A DNA stretch of 64,000 nt from Comamonadaceae bacterium (lineage in GTDB: Bacteria > Pseudomonadota > Gammaproteobacteria > Burkholderiales > Burkholderiaceae_C). Location: positions 1 through 64,000 of the forward strand of contig CANBWY010000001.1 in NCBI GenBank assembly GCA_947373245.1. The letters are read 5' to 3'. The notes beneath the pieces were generated by a model, which did not search any database, was not told where the DNA came from, and worked only from the letters and a program-made list of their open reading frames with translations. The position numbers and the translations under genes were made by a program. Positions 26,267 to 37,965 of the stretch are shown in pieces (positions within the stretch are counted from its first letter, which is position 1; each line of letters opens with the position of its first letter).

Positions 26267-27688
26267 TTAAACCAATTTTTCGCGCTTACGTTCTTGCACC
26301 AACTCCAGCACCTTGACTGGCACTTGGCCAATCGAGCCGGCGCCCATGCACATCACCACGTCGCCGTCTTGGGCGTTGTCGGCAATCACTTGGGCCATCT
26401 TTTGAATGTCGTCCACGAAGACCAAGGCTTCGTGGCCTGCCACACGCATGGCACGCGACAAGGCGCGGCCATCGGCGGCGGCAATCGGTGTTTCGCCTGC
26501 GGCGTAAATTTCGGACAGCCACAACACATCGGCGCGGCCCATGACTTCGACGAAGTCTTCAAAGCAATCGCGTGTGCGGGTATAGCGGTGCGGCTGAAAC
26601 GCCAATACCAAACGACGACCGGGGAAAGCGCCGCGCGCGGCAGCCAAAGTGGCCGCCACTTCAACAGGGTGGTGACCGTAGTCTTCGATGAGCGTGAACT
26701 CGCCGCCATGCTTTGCCGCCACTTCGCCATGGCGTTGGAAACGACGACCCACACCTTTGAATTCGGCCAAGGCTTTTTGCAGCGCCTCATCAGGCACGTT
26801 CAGCTCCACCGCAATGGCGATGGCCGCCAAAGCGTTGAGCACGTTGTGCTCGCCCGCCAAGTTAAGCGTGATATCAAGGTCTGGCAAGGTGATGCCGTTG
26901 CGACGCTGCACGGTGAAGCACATGCGGCCGTTGTCGGCACGCACATTCACTGCACGCACTTGCGCGTCTTCGTTAAAACCATAGCTGGTGATGGGACGTG
27001 ACACCTCGGGCAAGATGCTGCGCACGGCGGCATCGTCGGTGCACAAAATCGCTGCGCCATAAAACGGCATGCGGTGCAAGAACTCGATGAACGCAGCCTT
27101 CAACTTGTTGAAGTCATGGCCATAGGTGTCCATGTGGTCAGCGTCGATGTTGGTGACCACGGCCATCACAGGCAAGAGGTTCAAGAACGAGGCATCGGAC
27201 TCGTCGGCCTCAACCACGATGTAGTCGCCCGAACCCAGCTTGGCATTGGCACCTGCGCTGTTGAGCTTGCCGCCAATCACAAAGGTGGGGTCCATGCCGG
27301 CTTCGGCCAACACGCTGGCGACCAAACTGGTGGTGGTGGTTTTGCCGTGGGTGCCGGCAATGGCCACGCCGGTTTTGAGACGCATCAACTCGGCCAACAT
27401 CACGGCGCGTGGCACCACGGGCACGAGCTTGGCGTGTGCGGCCACCACTTCGGGGTTGTCGGCTTGCACGGCGGTGGATGTGACCACGGCATCTGCGCCC
27501 GCAATATTTTGGGCGTCGTGGCCCACATGGGTTTGGATGCCCAAGCTTTGCAAGCGTTTCAAAGCGGCGCTGTCCGACAGGTCAGAGCCAGAGATGACGT
27601 AGCCCAAGTTCAACAGCACTTCGGCAATGCCGCTCATGCCTGCGCCGCCGATGCCGACGAAATGGATGTGATGAATGGCGTGTTTCAT
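26267..27688 (-). CDS. murC: UDP-N-acetylmuramate--L-alanine ligase
   Basis: Adds L-Ala to UDP-MurNAc. [26 protein letters not shown] is the N-terminal nucleotide-binding region, [17 protein letters not shown] the P-loop, [14 protein letters not shown] and [14 protein letters not shown] the central domain, and [18 protein letters not shown] the C-terminal domain. The ATG at 27688 overlaps the murG stop (ATGA), so I drop the 11 extra residues of the ORF track. 473 residues. Confidence 0.97.
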   Translation of the reverse strand: MKHAIHHIHFVGIGGAGMSGIAEVLLNLGYVISGSDLSDSAALKRLQSLGIQTHVGHDAQNIAGADAVVTSTAVQADNPEVVAAHAKLVPVVPRAVMLAELMRLKTGVAIAGTHGKTTTTSLVASVLAEAGMDPTFVIGGKLNSAGANAKLGSGDYIVVEADESDASFLNLLPVMAVVTNIDADHMDTYGHDFNKLKAAFIEFLHRMPFYGAAILCTDDAAVRSILPEVSRPITSYGFNEDAQVRAVNVRADNGRMCFTVQRRNGITLPDLDITLNLAGEHNVLNALAAIAIAVELNVPDEALQKALAEFKGVGRRFQRHGEVAAKHGGEFTLIEDYGHHPVEVAATLAAARGAFPGRRLVLAFQPHRYTRTRDCFEDFVEVMGRADVLWLSEIYAAGETPIAAADGRALSRAMRVAGHEALVFVDDIQKMAQVIADNAQDGDVVMCMGAGSIGQVPVKVLELVQERKREKLV

Positions 27689-28785
27689 GTTTGATCTCCC
27701 TTCGCTGCGAGTTGCTCGCACGCGGCCACGACTTTGGCAACCGCTTCGACTTGACGCAAGGCATAGGCTTTTTCAGCACAAGCCAACAAGGTGCGACGGG
27801 TCATGAATTGCAAACGGTCAGCCAAGTCTTGGGCTTTCAATTCGGATTGAGGAATCAACCAAGCGCCGCCTGCGTCCACGACGAAACGGGCGTTGCTGGT
27901 TTGGTGGTCGTCCACCGCATGGGGGAACGGCACGTAAATGGCGGCAGCGCCCACGGCGGCCAACTCGGTCACGGTGCTGGCACCAGCGCGGGCAATCACC
28001 ACATCGGCGTCGGCAAAGGCTTGTGCGGTGTCGTCGATGAAGGGGGTCAACTCGGCTTGCACATGCACGTCGGCATACGCGGCGCGTAAGGCGTCAATTT
28101 GTTTGGCGCCGCTTTGATGCGTCACCACAGGGCGTTGGTCATGTGGAATTTTGGCGATGGCTTGAGGCACGAGGGTGTTGAGCGCTTGCGCCCCCAAGCT
28201 GCCACCCACCACCAACACGCGCAATGGCCCCGTGCGCTCGGCAAAGCGTTGCGCAGGCTCGGGCTGGTTCACAAAACCTGCGCGCAAGGGGTTGCCCACC
28301 CACTCGGCACCTGCCAACACCTTGGGAAAGGCGCTGAACACGCGCGTCGCCACACGGCGCAACACGCGGTTGGCCATGCCCGCCACCGAGTTTTGTTCGT
28401 GCAAGACCAAGGGCTTGCCACACAACACGGCCATCATGCCGGCGGGGAACGTGATGTAGCCCCCCAGACCCACCACCACATCGGGGTTGACGCGGCGCAC
28501 CACAGACCCGCTTTGCCAGAACGCACGCAACAATTTGAAAGGCAGCAACGCCAAGGTCTTGACACCTTTGCCACGCACGCCACCAAACTGAACCGTCTCG
28601 TAGGCAAAGCCACGCGTCGGCACCAACTGACTTTCCATGCTCGGCGCGGGTGCGCCCAGCCAATGCACGTGCCAGCCTTGCGCACGCAACTGCTCGGCCA
28701 CGGCCAAGCCCGGGAAAATATGACCACCTGTGCCGCCCGCCATGATGAGCGCGGTGCGTGGTGTGCTGCGTCGTGCTTGGCTCAT
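27685..28785 (-). CDS. murG: UDP-N-acetylglucosamine--N-acetylmuramyl-pyrophosphoryl-undecaprenol transferase
   Basis: GT28 transferase that converts lipid I to lipid II on the inner face of the membrane. [49 protein letters not shown] and [32 protein letters not shown] are the diagnostic motifs. 366 residues. It overlaps ftsW and murC by 4 nt at either end. Confidence 0.97.
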   Translation of the reverse strand: MSQARRSTPRTALIMAGGTGGHIFPGLAVAEQLRAQGWHVHWLGAPAPSMESQLVPTRGFAYETVQFGGVRGKGVKTLALLPFKLLRAFWQSGSVVRRVNPDVVVGLGGYITFPAGMMAVLCGKPLVLHEQNSVAGMANRVLRRVATRVFSAFPKVLAGAEWVGNPLRAGFVNQPEPAQRFAERTGPLRVLVVGGSLGAQALNTLVPQAIAKIPHDQRPVVTHQSGAKQIDALRAAYADVHVQAELTPFIDDTAQAFADADVVIARAGASTVTELAAVGAAAIYVPFPHAVDDHQTSNARFVVDAGGAWLIPQSELKAQDLADRLQFMTRRTLLACAEKAYALRQVEAVAKVVAACEQLAAKGDQT

Positions 28786-30077
28786 AGTCGGCCTCCGTGC
28801 ATGACCACGCGGTTTTCAAAGTCCACGCGCAACACCACGGCAATGGCGATGAGGTTCAACAAAATCGCAGATCCGCCGTAGCTCATCAACGGCAAGGTCA
28901 AGCCCTTGGTGGGCAAGGCCCCCAAATTCACGCCGATGTTGATGAAGGACTGAAAGCCCATCCAAATGCCCACGCCTTGCGCCACCAAACCAGCAAACAC
29001 GCGGTCCATGGCAATTGCTTGACGGCCGATGTACATGATGCGGCGTGTCAGCCACATGAACATGCCAATCACAGCCACCACACCGACAAAACCAAACTCT
29101 TCGCCAATCACAGCGAGTAAAAAGTCGGTGTGTGCCTCTGGCAACCAATGCAGCTTTTCCACACTGCCACCCAAACCAACGCCAAATATTTCGCCGCGGC
29201 CAATCGCAATCAAGGAGTGCGACAACTGGTAACCCTTGCCCAAGGCATGCTCCATGCTCCAAGGGTCTAGGTAGGCAAAGATGCGCTCACGTCGCCATTC
29301 GGACGAAGCGATGATGAGGGCAAACACACCCACCAACGCCGTGGCAATCAAGAAGAACATGCGGGCGTTCACGCCGCCCAAGAACAAGATGCCCATGGCA
29401 ATCACGGCGATCACCATGAAGGCGCCCATGTCTGGCTCAGACAACAACAGCAAGCCCACCACCGAGACCGCCACGCCCATGGGCGTGACCGCGGCGAAGA
29501 AGTTTTCCTTCACTTCCATCTTGCGCACCATGTAGTTGGCGGCGTAGAGCAACACCCCCAACTTGGCCAGCTCTGACGGTTGAAAGTTCATGAAGCCCAA
29601 ACCAATCCAACGACGTGCCCCGTTGACCGATTTGCCAATGAACGGAATCAGCACCGCCATCAACAACACGATGGATACCACGAACACCCACGGGGCCACA
29701 CGCTCCCAAGTGTTGAGTGGAATTTGAAAGGCCAACAATGCCGCCACAAATGCCACAAACAAAGACAAGGTGTGACGAATCAAGAAATACGTTTGCGTGT
29801 AACCCGCCCCCATGCGCGGGTTGTCTGGAATGGCAATAGAGGCGGAGTACACCATGACCAAGCCAAACATCAGCAACGCGAAGGTGACCCACACCAACGG
29901 TTGGTCAAAGCCTGTCACATGCACGGGCGAAGCCGCGGTGCGCGAGAACTCGGTGCCGTGCACGCGCACGGGCAAGGCATTCATGCCTGCCTCGGGCTCG
30001 GCGCCCCACAAGCGACGAATGCTGTGTTGCATGCGTTGCACGAAGGGGGCTTTGGCAGCTGCGCTCAAGTTGCTCAC
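28782..30077 (-). CDS. ftsW: Septal peptidoglycan glycosyltransferase FtsW
   Basis: SEDS-family polymerase that works with FtsI at the septum. About ten membrane segments with [72 protein letters not shown] and [18 protein letters not shown]. The ORF track begins deep inside murD. I use the GTG at 30077 ([12 protein letters not shown]), which overlaps the murD stop as GTGA, matching the coupling at the neighbouring junctions; an internal ATG 15 codons later (MQHSIRRLW) is the alternative. Confidence 0.95.
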   Translation of the reverse strand: MSNLSAAAKAPFVQRMQHSIRRLWGAEPEAGMNALPVRVHGTEFSRTAASPVHVTGFDQPLVWVTFALLMFGLVMVYSASIAIPDNPRMGAGYTQTYFLIRHTLSLFVAFVAALLAFQIPLNTWERVAPWVFVVSIVLLMAVLIPFIGKSVNGARRWIGLGFMNFQPSELAKLGVLLYAANYMVRKMEVKENFFAAVTPMGVAVSVVGLLLLSEPDMGAFMVIAVIAMGILFLGGVNARMFFLIATALVGVFALIIASSEWRRERIFAYLDPWSMEHALGKGYQLSHSLIAIGRGEIFGVGLGGSVEKLHWLPEAHTDFLLAVIGEEFGFVGVVAVIGMFMWLTRRIMYIGRQAIAMDRVFAGLVAQGVGIWMGFQSFINIGVNLGALPTKGLTLPLMSYGGSAILLNLIAIAVVLRVDFENRVVMHGGRL

Positions 30078-31804
30078 ACCATGCCTCCTGCTTCTTCCAC
30101 CAACTGGTTGACGGCGTTCACAAACACGTCGGCGCGGTGCGCATAGCTGCGAAACATATCGAGGCTGGCGCACGCGGGCGACAACAACACAGCGTCACCC
30201 GAATGGGCTTGCGCGTGACAGCACTTGACGGCGTCCTCCATCGTGGCAGCATCTAACAACGGCACGCCGCTGTGCTGCAACACCTCGCGTAAGGCGGGTG
30301 CATCGCGGCCAATCAACACCACGGCGCGCGCGTACCGAGAAACAGGCTCGACCAGCGGTGAAAAATCTTGGCCCTTGCCGTCGCCACCCAAGATGACCAC
30401 CAAACGGCGCTCCAGTCCCAAGCCTTGCAACGCGGCCACGGTGGCACCGACGTTGGTGCCTTTGCTGTCGTCAAAATATTCCACACCGTTCAACACCGTG
30501 ACCGCTTCCACGCGGTGTGACTCACCTTGGTATTCGCGCAGACCAAACAACATGGGCGCCAAATCGCCACCGGCACTGCCGGCCAACGCCAGGGCGGCCA
30601 GGGCGTTGAGCGCGTTGTGGCGGCCACGGATGCGCAGCGCATCGGCGGGCATCAAACGCTGGAAGTGAATTTCTTCTTCATCGTCTTTACGGCGTTTACG
30701 CGTTTCGTCTGCTTCCAGTGCGCGGACCAACCACGTCATGCCGTTAACGGTTTCGATGCCGTAGTCACCGGGGCGTTGCGGCATATCGCCACCGAAGGTG
30801 AGGTGCGCGCGCACTTGGGGTTTTTGCAATTTCACGCGAATAGGCTCGGGCAGCATGGCCATCACGCCTGCGTCTTCGCGGTTGAGCACCAGCACACCGT
30901 GCTTGCCAAAGATGCGCGCTTTTGCGGCACCGTAGCTGTCCATGCTGCCGTGCCAGTCGAGGTGGTCTTGCGTGAGGTTGAGCACGGTCGCTGCCGTAGG
31001 CTCGAAGTTGTCCACGCCGTCCAACTGGAAGCTGGACAACTCCAGCACCCACACCTGTGGCAAATAGGGATGATCCGCTGGCGGAGGGGGTGGCGGCACA
31101 AGCGGTGGCAAGTCCACTTCAAAAGCGTCTGAGGCCGAGGCGTCTACGCTGACGTCCTCGGTTTGCGTCTCTTCAGCCGCCAACGCCAACTGAGCCGCAT
31201 GTGCTGACGCTTCTTGTTCTTTGGCCTCATCCGCCGCTTGTGCAGCTTCTTCTGCGGCGGCAATCACATCGGCGGCGGCTTGCTGCTCGGCTGCGTCGTC
31301 CAACGCGTGCGACAAGGTGTCAAGCAAGGTCGGGCCAATGTTGCCAGCGACGGCCACCTGTTTGCCGGCACGCTCTAGCAAACGTCCGGTGAGTGATGTG
31401 ACCGTGGTCTTGCCATTGGTGCCCGTGATGGCCAACACTTTGGGGTAATAGGCTTGGCCGTTTTGTAACTCGCTCAGAGCTTGGGCAAACAAGGTCAACT
31501 CGGTGCCAACCCATAAGCCCGCAGCCACAGCGGCGTTCCACACCGGAGCGACCGACTCGGGGCTCAGGCCTGGGCTCTTGAACACCGCGCGCACGTCTTG
31601 GCCTTCAACCAAGGCTGCGTCGAATGGCCCGTGCACAAAGTTCACCTCCGGCAATTCAGCGCGCAGCGCAGCCAAATGCGGCGGCTCGGCGCGCGTGTCC
31701 ACCACTTGCACATGCGCACCGAAGCGCACGCACCAACGTGCCATCGCTAGGCCGGAATCACCCAAGCCCAGAATTAGCACAGATTGGTTGTGGAGTTGTT
31801 GCAT
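30074..31804 (-). CDS. murD: UDP-N-acetylmuramoylalanine--D-glutamate ligase with an unusual insertion
   Basis: Adds D-Glu to UDP-MurNAc-L-Ala. N-terminal [19 protein letters not shown]-loop [54 protein letters not shown] and [17 protein letters not shown] are present, so the enzyme looks intact. At 576 residues it is far longer than usual (about 440-460). Most of the excess is an Ala/Glu/Gln-rich, then Pro-rich segment (about residues 158-236) between [12 protein letters not shown] and [11 protein letters not shown], plus a charged stretch ([14 protein letters not shown]) later on. The insertion sits at a surface loop of the central domain and is in frame. Confidence 0.95.
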   Translation of the reverse strand: MQQLHNQSVLILGLGDSGLAMARWCVRFGAHVQVVDTRAEPPHLAALRAELPEVNFVHGPFDAALVEGQDVRAVFKSPGLSPESVAPVWNAAVAAGLWVGTELTLFAQALSELQNGQAYYPKVLAITGTNGKTTVTSLTGRLLERAGKQVAVAGNIGPTLLDTLSHALDDAAEQQAAADVIAAAEEAAQAADEAKEQEASAHAAQLALAAEETQTEDVSVDASASDAFEVDLPPLVPPPPPPADHPYLPQVWVLELSSFQLDGVDNFEPTAATVLNLTQDHLDWHGSMDSYGAAKARIFGKHGVLVLNREDAGVMAMLPEPIRVKLQKPQVRAHLTFGGDMPQRPGDYGIETVNGMTWLVRALEADETRKRRKDDEEEIHFQRLMPADALRIRGRHNALNALAALALAGSAGGDLAPMLFGLREYQGESHRVEAVTVLNGVEYFDDSKGTNVGATVAALQGLGLERRLVVILGGDGKGQDFSPLVEPVSRYARAVVLIGRDAPALREVLQHSGVPLLDAATMEDAVKCCHAQAHSGDAVLLSPACASLDMFRSYAHRADVFVNAVNQLVEEAGGMV

Positions 31805-31808
31805 CGCC

Positions 31809-32987
31809 TTATCTCAACTTCAAGGTAGACAGACCCACCAAGCACAACAGCATGGTGATGATCCAAAAGCGCACAACCACTTGCGTTTCTTTCCAGCCAC
31901 TCTTTTCGAAGTGGTGGTGCAGGGGTGCCATTTTCAAAATGCGTCGGCCGGTGCCGTATTTCTTTTTCGTGACCTTGAAGTACGTGACTTGCAACATGAC
32001 CGACAAGGCTTCGACCACGAAGATGCCGCCCATGATGGCCAGCACGATTTCTTGACGCACGATGACAGCCACCGTGCCCAGCGCAGCGCCTAAGGCCAGT
32101 GCACCCACGTCACCCATGAACACTTGCGCAGGATGCGTGTTGAACCACAAAAACGCCAAACCCGCGCCGGCCATGGCCGAACAGAAAATCATCAACTCAC
32201 CCGAACCTGGGATGTAGGGGAACAGCAGGTATTTGGAGAACACCGAGCTACCGGTGACATAGGCAAACACGCCCAAGGCCGAGCCCACCATCACCACCGG
32301 CATGATGGCCAAGCCATCCAAACCATCGGTCAAGTTCACGGCGTTGCTAGAACCCACGATGACCAAGTAAGTCATGATCACAAAGCCGAACACACCCAAG
32401 GGGTAGCTCACCTCTTTGATGAAGGGCAAAAGCAAACCGGCTTTGGGAGGCAAGTTCACATCGAAACCCGACTTGACCCACGAGTAAAACAACTCCAACA
32501 CGCGCAAGTTGCTGCTCTCTGAAATGCTGAACACCAAGTACAAAGCGGCCAACAAACCAATGATGGATTGCCACATGTATTTTTCGCGCGAGGGCATGCC
32601 CTCTGGATCTTTGTTGACCACCTTGCGCCAGTCATCGACCCAGCCAATGGCGCCAAAACCCAAAGTGACGATCAACACGATCCACACAAAACGGTTCGAC
32701 AAATCAGCCCACAACAAGGTGGACACGGCGATGCAAATCAGAATCAGCACCCCGCCCATGGTCGGGGTGCCGCTTTTGACCAAATGCGATTGCAAGGCGT
32801 ATTCGCGGATGGGCTGGCCAATCTTCAAGGCGGCCAAACGACGAATCACGGCGGGGCCTGCGACCAAACCGATCAGCAAGGCGGTCAACGCGGCCATCAC
32901 CGCACGGAAAGTGAGGTACTGGAACACGCGAAAGAAACCAAATTCTGGCGACAGGGTTTGCAGCCATTGGGCCAAAGTCAGCAGCAT
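31809..32987 (-). CDS. mraY: Phospho-N-acetylmuramoyl-pentapeptide-transferase
   Basis: Integral membrane enzyme that makes lipid I from UDP-MurNAc-pentapeptide and undecaprenyl phosphate. About ten membrane segments; key motifs are [26 protein letters not shown] with the catalytic aspartates, [15 protein letters not shown] and the [11 protein letters not shown] end. I start at [17 protein letters not shown] (392 residues). It overlaps the murF 3' end by 10 nt. Confidence 0.97.
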   Translation of the reverse strand: MLLTLAQWLQTLSPEFGFFRVFQYLTFRAVMAALTALLIGLVAGPAVIRRLAALKIGQPIREYALQSHLVKSGTPTMGGVLILICIAVSTLLWADLSNRFVWIVLIVTLGFGAIGWVDDWRKVVNKDPEGMPSREKYMWQSIIGLLAALYLVFSISESSNLRVLELFYSWVKSGFDVNLPPKAGLLLPFIKEVSYPLGVFGFVIMTYLVIVGSSNAVNLTDGLDGLAIMPVVMVGSALGVFAYVTGSSVFSKYLLFPYIPGSGELMIFCSAMAGAGLAFLWFNTHPAQVFMGDVGALALGAALGTVAVIVRQEIVLAIMGGIFVVEALSVMLQVTYFKVTKKKYGTGRRILKMAPLHHHFEKSGWKETQVVVRFWIITMLLCLVGLSTLKLR

Positions 32988-34399
32988 GGCGTCATTTCCT
33001 TTTTGTTGTTGTCGTGACAGGCGGTAATGGCATCGATCACGCGCTCCATCTTCATAAAGCGCGAGCCTTTGACGAGCACGCTGCCGAGTTGGGGCAGCTG
33101 CTGCGTCACGTGGTGGTTCAACGCTTCGATGGTGGCCAGGTGCTGCGCGTTGGCGCCGCAGGCTTGTGCAGTGAAGGCCGTCAATTCGCCCAAGCACAGC
33201 ACATGGTCAATTCCCATGTGTGCGGCGTGCAGTCCTACCTCTTGGTGGAACTCTGGGCCTTGCGTGCCCACCTCACCCATGTCGCCCAACACCAGCAGAC
33301 GTGGCGCAGGCAACTCGGCCAACACATCGATGGCGGCACGCACAGAGTCGGGGTTGGCGTTGTAGGTGTCGTCCACCACGGTGATGGTGCGTCCTTGGCA
33401 AGCAATGCCAAAGGCCCGCGAACGTCCTTTCACGGGCTCAAAACTCTGAAGGCCTTTGGCAATGACATCCAAAGGCACGCCCGCAGCCAATGCACAAGCG
33501 GTAGCGGCCAAGGCATTGCCGACGTTGTGGCGGCCAGCAATGTGCAGCTGCGTGTGCAACACGCCTGCGGGTGTTTGGGCTTCGACAGCCCAGTGGTCGT
33601 TCAACCAATCCGCCTTGCGCAATTGCACCTCGGCCTCCCCCACCATGGAAAAACGCAGGCACTGGCGTTGGCCTGCCAGACGTTGCCACAGCGGTGTGTA
33701 GTCGTCATGTGCAGGGAACACGGCAATGCCGTTCGCCGGCAAAGCCAAGATAACTTCGCCGTTTTCTTGCGCCACCGCGTCGACGCTGGCCATGTACTCT
33801 TGGTGTTCGCGCTGGGCGTTGTTGACCAAGGCCACGGTGGCTTGCGTCATGTCAGCCAAACCGGCAATTTCACCCGGGTGGTTCATGCCCAACTCCACCA
33901 CCGCGCTGCGGTGGTGGGCGCGCAAGCGCAGCAAGGTTTGCGGCACACCGATGTCGTTGTTCAAATTGCCTTGCGTGGCCAAGGCATCGTCCCCCAAGCC
34001 TGCATGCAAGATGCTGGCGATCATTTGGGTGACCGTGGTTTTGCCGTTGCTGCCGGTCACCGCAATCACCGGTAAGCTGAATTGGCTGCGCCAAGCTTTG
34101 GCCAACTGGCCCAAGGCAATGCGTGTGTCGGCCACTTCAATGCCAGCCAATTGGGCTGCCTCTAAACCGTGATGGGCCAGTGCTGCTGTGGCGCCGCTGG
34201 CAGCGACTTGTGGCAAAAAGTCATTGGCGTCAAAGCGCTCACCTTTCAAGGCCACAAACAAGTCACCGGCTTGGCAGGTACGGCTGTCGGTGTTGACGCG
34301 CTGGATGCGCAAGCTGGCATCGCCGTGCACCTCCGCGCGGCGCTGTGCGCCAGCCAACCATTGCTGGATCTGCGTCAAGCTGAGGTTCATGTCAGACAT
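32978..34399 (-). CDS. murF: UDP-N-acetylmuramoyl-tripeptide--D-alanyl-D-alanine ligase
   Basis: Adds D-Ala-D-Ala to complete the UDP-MurNAc-pentapeptide. [28 protein letters not shown]-loop [33 protein letters not shown] and [20 protein letters not shown] are characteristic. Start [14 protein letters not shown] at 34399, with ribosome site GGGAGGG 4-5 nt upstream; it overlaps murE by 8 nt. 473 residues. The ORF-track start lies 38 residues further into murE. Confidence 0.97.
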   Translation of the reverse strand: MSDMNLSLTQIQQWLAGAQRRAEVHGDASLRIQRVNTDSRTCQAGDLFVALKGERFDANDFLPQVAASGATAALAHHGLEAAQLAGIEVADTRIALGQLAKAWRSQFSLPVIAVTGSNGKTTVTQMIASILHAGLGDDALATQGNLNNDIGVPQTLLRLRAHHRSAVVELGMNHPGEIAGLADMTQATVALVNNAQREHQEYMASVDAVAQENGEVILALPANGIAVFPAHDDYTPLWQRLAGQRQCLRFSMVGEAEVQLRKADWLNDHWAVEAQTPAGVLHTQLHIAGRHNVGNALAATACALAAGVPLDVIAKGLQSFEPVKGRSRAFGIACQGRTITVVDDTYNANPDSVRAAIDVLAELPAPRLLVLGDMGEVGTQGPEFHQEVGLHAAHMGIDHVLCLGELTAFTAQACGANAQHLATIEALNHHVTQQLPQLGSVLVKGSRFMKMERVIDAITACHDNNKKEMTPCC

Positions 34400-35930
34400 G
34401 TGCCCTCCCGGTTTTGGCACGGTGTGCCAGCGCCTCACGCGCATGCAGCACATCGCTGAAGGGATGTTTGATACCCGCGATGTCTTGGTAGTCCTCGTGG
34501 CCTTTGCCTGCAATCAGCACCACGTCTTGCGCACGTGCATGCAGCACCGTTTGCGCAATCGCTTGCGCGCGGTCCGCCATGACGAGGGCGCGATCGGCAT
34601 GCTGCAAACCTGCCAACATGTGATTCAAAATAATTTGCGGGTCTTCGCTGCGTGGGTTGTCGCTGGTGAGCACCACGTGTTGTGCATAGCGTTCAGCGGC
34701 AGCCGCCATCAAGGGGCGTTTGGCGGCATCGCGGTCACCGCCACAACCCAACACACAGGTCAAAGCACCACCCCGCAATTGCGCCAGCGGCAACAAGGCT
34801 TGTACGGCTTGGGCCACTGCGTCCGGCGTGTGTGCGTAGTCGATCACCACCAAAGGCTCACCGGCCTCGCCCATGTGTTGCATGCGGCCCGGCACAGCGG
34901 GCAAGGCACGGCAGGCCTGCACAGCGTCTGCCAAGCTGTGGCCCATGGCGCGCAAACAGGCGATGACACCCAACACATTGCTCACGTTGTAGTGACCCAC
35001 CCAATGGGTGTGCAACGCGTGCGCCTCTTGGCCTTGCACCACGTCAAAGTTCAAACCCAAAATTCCGAGCTGAATGTGGCGCGCCACGATGTGCTGCGCG
35101 CCCATCGCGGCATCAGCGACATGCGCGACATCCGTGACATCAACCGCACACGACACAGTCCACACCGACACACCACCGCGCGCTTGCAGCTGTGCGGCCA
35201 GTGCCGCGCCCTGTGCATCATCCACATTCACCACGGCAGCTTGCAAACCCGACCAGTTGAACAAGGCCAATTTGGCTTGCCAATAATTGGCCATGTCGCC
35301 GTGGTAATCCAAATGGTCTTGTGTGAAATTGGTGAACATGGCCACGCGTACTTGCGTGCCATCCAGACGATGCTCTGCCAAGCCAATGGACGAGGCTTCG
35401 ATCGCGCACGCGTGCACACCTGCATCGGCCATGTCACGCAAGCGTGCTTGTAACAACACGGGGTCTGGCGTGGTCATGCCCGTGACTTCGAGCCGGTCAA
35501 CCTCGCCCACGCCCAAGGTGCCCACAACGGCGCAACGCTTGCCCAAGTTTTGCAAGGCATGCGCCAACCACCACGCGGTGGATGTTTTGCCGTTGGTGCC
35601 CGTGATGGCCACCACGTCCAACGCTTGGCTGGGTTGTTCGTAATACGCGGCAGCAATCAGACCGCTGGCGGCTTTCAAGCCGTCATAGGAGGCGATGGCT
35701 TCGTTGCTCGCCCAAGCGAAGCTCTCCGCACCGGCCTGTTCCACCACGCAAGCCGTGGCACCTTGCTTCAAGGCAGAGGCCACAAATTGTCGGCCATCTG
35801 TCACACCACCGGGCCAAGCGATGAAGCCATCGCCCGCGCCCACACGGCGGCTGTCGGTGTGCAACACGCCACGCACCTGGGCATGCAACCACTGCGCAGC
35901 TTCTTGAGGGCTATGAAGTCGCTTCATCAA
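34392..35930 (-). CDS. murE: UDP-N-acetylmuramoyl-tripeptide synthetase
   Basis: Adds the third residue of the stem peptide, meso-diaminopimelate in Gram-negative bacteria. DSRRVGAGDGFIAWPG, P-loop [56 protein letters not shown] and LTSDNPRSEDPQ are present. The DNPR motif in the last is the mDAP-specific signature, agreeing with Mpl and DapF in the same window. 512 residues; overlaps ftsI by 4 nt. Confidence 0.97.
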   Translation of the reverse strand: MMKRLHSPQEAAQWLHAQVRGVLHTDSRRVGAGDGFIAWPGGVTDGRQFVASALKQGATACVVEQAGAESFAWASNEAIASYDGLKAASGLIAAAYYEQPSQALDVVAITGTNGKTSTAWWLAHALQNLGKRCAVVGTLGVGEVDRLEVTGMTTPDPVLLQARLRDMADAGVHACAIEASSIGLAEHRLDGTQVRVAMFTNFTQDHLDYHGDMANYWQAKLALFNWSGLQAAVVNVDDAQGAALAAQLQARGGVSVWTVSCAVDVTDVAHVADAAMGAQHIVARHIQLGILGLNFDVVQGQEAHALHTHWVGHYNVSNVLGVIACLRAMGHSLADAVQACRALPAVPGRMQHMGEAGEPLVVIDYAHTPDAVAQAVQALLPLAQLRGGALTCVLGCGGDRDAAKRPLMAAAAERYAQHVVLTSDNPRSEDPQIILNHMLAGLQHADRALVMADRAQAIAQTVLHARAQDVVLIAGKGHEDYQDIAGIKHPFSDVLHAREALAHRAKTGRAHV

Positions 35931-37663
35931 AACGACTCCTTTTCAACTTGGGTCACCACTTGGGGTTTGACCGCCATGTCGGGCTGCACGCCCATCATGC
36001 GCAACGTTTGTTGCACGGTTTGGCTGAACACAGGGGCCGCCACATCGCCACCGAAATACGCACCGTTGGTGGGTTCATCCACCATCACGGCCACCACGAT
36101 GCGGGGATTGTCGATAGGCGCGATGCCCACAAAGAAGCCACGGTACTTTTTGCTGGCGTAGCCTTTGCCTTCCACCTTGTGCGCGGTACCGGTTTTGCCA
36201 CCCACCGAGTAGCCCATGGTTTGCGCCTTGGGTGCCGTGCCACCTTGGATGGTCACCAGGTGCAACATGTTGCGCATGGCAGCTGCATTTTTCACAGAAA
36301 ACACCCGCGCACCGGTGGCGGCTTGATCGGTCTTGAGCAAACTCACAGGCACCACCTCGCCATCGTGAGCGAACACGGTGTAGGCCTGCGCCAGCTGAAA
36401 CAAGCTGGCAGACAAACCGTAGCCATAGCTCATCGTGGCCTGCTCAATGGGACGCCATGTTTTGTAAGCGCGCAACTTGCCAGACACCGCCCCGGGGAAT
36501 GGCACATGCGGTTTTTGACCCAAACCCACCTGTGTGAACACTTCCCACATGTCATGCGGCTCCATTTGCAACGCCAACTTAGACGCCCCAATGTTGCTGG
36601 ACTTCTGAATTACTTGATTGATGGTCAATAGGCCATGGGCGTGTTCATCGGTGATGGTGGCGGTACCCACCTTGAACTTGCCATTGCCAATTTGGATCGT
36701 GCTCTCTGGCGTCACAAGTCCTTTTTCCAGCGCTAAGCCAACCACGATGGGTTTCATCGTCGAGCCCGGCTCAAAGGTGTCAGTCAGCGCGCGGTTGCGC
36801 AACTGCGCACCGCTCAAATTACCGCGCTGGCCTGGTGAATAGCTGGGGTAGTTAGTCAACGCCAAAATCTCGCCCGTTTTGACATCAAGCACAACCACAC
36901 TGCCTGCTGCGGCCTTGTTGCTCAGCACGGCTTCTTTGATTTTTTCATACGCAAAGTACTGCACTTTGCTGTCGATGCTCAGTTGCAAATCTTGACCATC
37001 CACAGGCGGCACCATTTCGCCAATGTCTTCTACGACGTGGCCAAACCGGTCTTTGATGACGTGACGCGAACCGGCCTTGCCGCCCAAGTCATGGTTGAAG
37101 GTCAACTCCACGCCTTCTTGCCCCAAGTTCTCGACATTGGTGAAGCCCACGACGTGCGCCACCGACTCGCCCTCTGGGTAAATGCGCTTGTATTCTTTGC
37201 GGTCGTACACGCCTTTGATCTTGAGATCGGCAATGTTTTTAGCCACGGACTCATCGACTTGGCGCTTGAGCCAGACAAAGGTCTTGTCTTCGTTTTGCAG
37301 CTTCTTATCGAGCTCGGCGCCACTCATACCCAGCAACTTGGCCAAGGTTTTGAGCTTGGCGGGATCGCGCTCCATGTCTTCCGGGTTGGCCCAAATGCTG
37401 GGCACAGGCACGCTAGAGGCCAAGATGTTGCCATTGCGGTCCAAAATGCGGCCACGGTTGGCTGGCAAATCGAGCGTGCGCACAAAACGCACCGCGCCTT
37501 GATGTTTGAAGAAGGCGTTGTCAATCACTTGCACATAGGCAGCGCGCGCCACCAAACCCAAAAAGCCCGCGGCAATGACGGCCACGATGAACTGGCTGCG
37601 CCAGATAGGCGTCTTGCTGGCCAGCAAGGGGCTGGAGGTGTACTGCACGCTGCGGCTGCTCAT
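35927..37663 (-). CDS. ftsI: Penicillin-binding protein 3 (septal transpeptidase FtsI)
   Basis: Class B PBP that crosslinks septal peptidoglycan with FtsW. One N-terminal membrane segment (FIVAVIAAGFLGLVARAAYVQVI), a dimerisation domain (NRGRILDRNGNILASS) and a transpeptidase domain with EPGSTMKPIVVG (nucleophile Ser in STMK), KSSNIGASKLA (SSN) and VGGKTGTAHKV (KTG). 578 residues. Overlaps ftsL and murE by 4 nt each. Confidence 0.97.
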   Translation of the reverse strand: MSSRSVQYTSSPLLASKTPIWRSQFIVAVIAAGFLGLVARAAYVQVIDNAFFKHQGAVRFVRTLDLPANRGRILDRNGNILASSVPVPSIWANPEDMERDPAKLKTLAKLLGMSGAELDKKLQNEDKTFVWLKRQVDESVAKNIADLKIKGVYDRKEYKRIYPEGESVAHVVGFTNVENLGQEGVELTFNHDLGGKAGSRHVIKDRFGHVVEDIGEMVPPVDGQDLQLSIDSKVQYFAYEKIKEAVLSNKAAAGSVVVLDVKTGEILALTNYPSYSPGQRGNLSGAQLRNRALTDTFEPGSTMKPIVVGLALEKGLVTPESTIQIGNGKFKVGTATITDEHAHGLLTINQVIQKSSNIGASKLALQMEPHDMWEVFTQVGLGQKPHVPFPGAVSGKLRAYKTWRPIEQATMSYGYGLSASLFQLAQAYTVFAHDGEVVPVSLLKTDQAATGARVFSVKNAAAMRNMLHLVTIQGGTAPKAQTMGYSVGGKTGTAHKVEGKGYASKKYRGFFVGIAPIDNPRIVVAVMVDEPTNGAYFGGDVAAPVFSQTVQQTLRMMGVQPDMAVKPQVVTQVEKESF

Positions 37664-37965
37664 GGGTGAACCTCCACAGCATCAGAGGCAGAGGCCGCAG
37701 CCCCACCTATCTTGGCGTATTGCGTGATGGCAGGCGTGATGGTGTGCATGTGCAGCTGCTCGCGCGCCAACTTCTCCACACGCAGCGGCGTGGCTTGTGC
37801 GCGACGGTCCACATCCAGGCGGTCGTTTTCAATTTCCAAACGGCGGGCTTCTTGGGTGGCTCGGTCAATCTCGGTGGTCAATGCACGCGACTCATATTGC
37901 GTGCGCACCAGATACAGGGCACTGACCATCACGGCCAACCACAACAAGAAGCTCACGCGGCTCAT
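37660..37965 (-). CDS. ftsL: Cell division protein FtsL
   Basis: Small bitopic divisome protein that forms a complex with FtsB and FtsQ. A membrane segment at the N-terminus ([20 protein letters not shown]) is followed by a coiled coil ([27 protein letters not shown]). 101 residues. Sequence conservation is low in this family, so the identity rests on topology and position between rsmH and ftsI, with 4-nt overlaps on both sides. Confidence 0.93.
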   Translation of the reverse strand: MSRVSFLLWLAVMVSALYLVRTQYESRALTTEIDRATQEARRLEIENDRLDVDRRAQATPLRVEKLAREQLHMHTITPAITQYAKIGGAAASASDAVEVHP

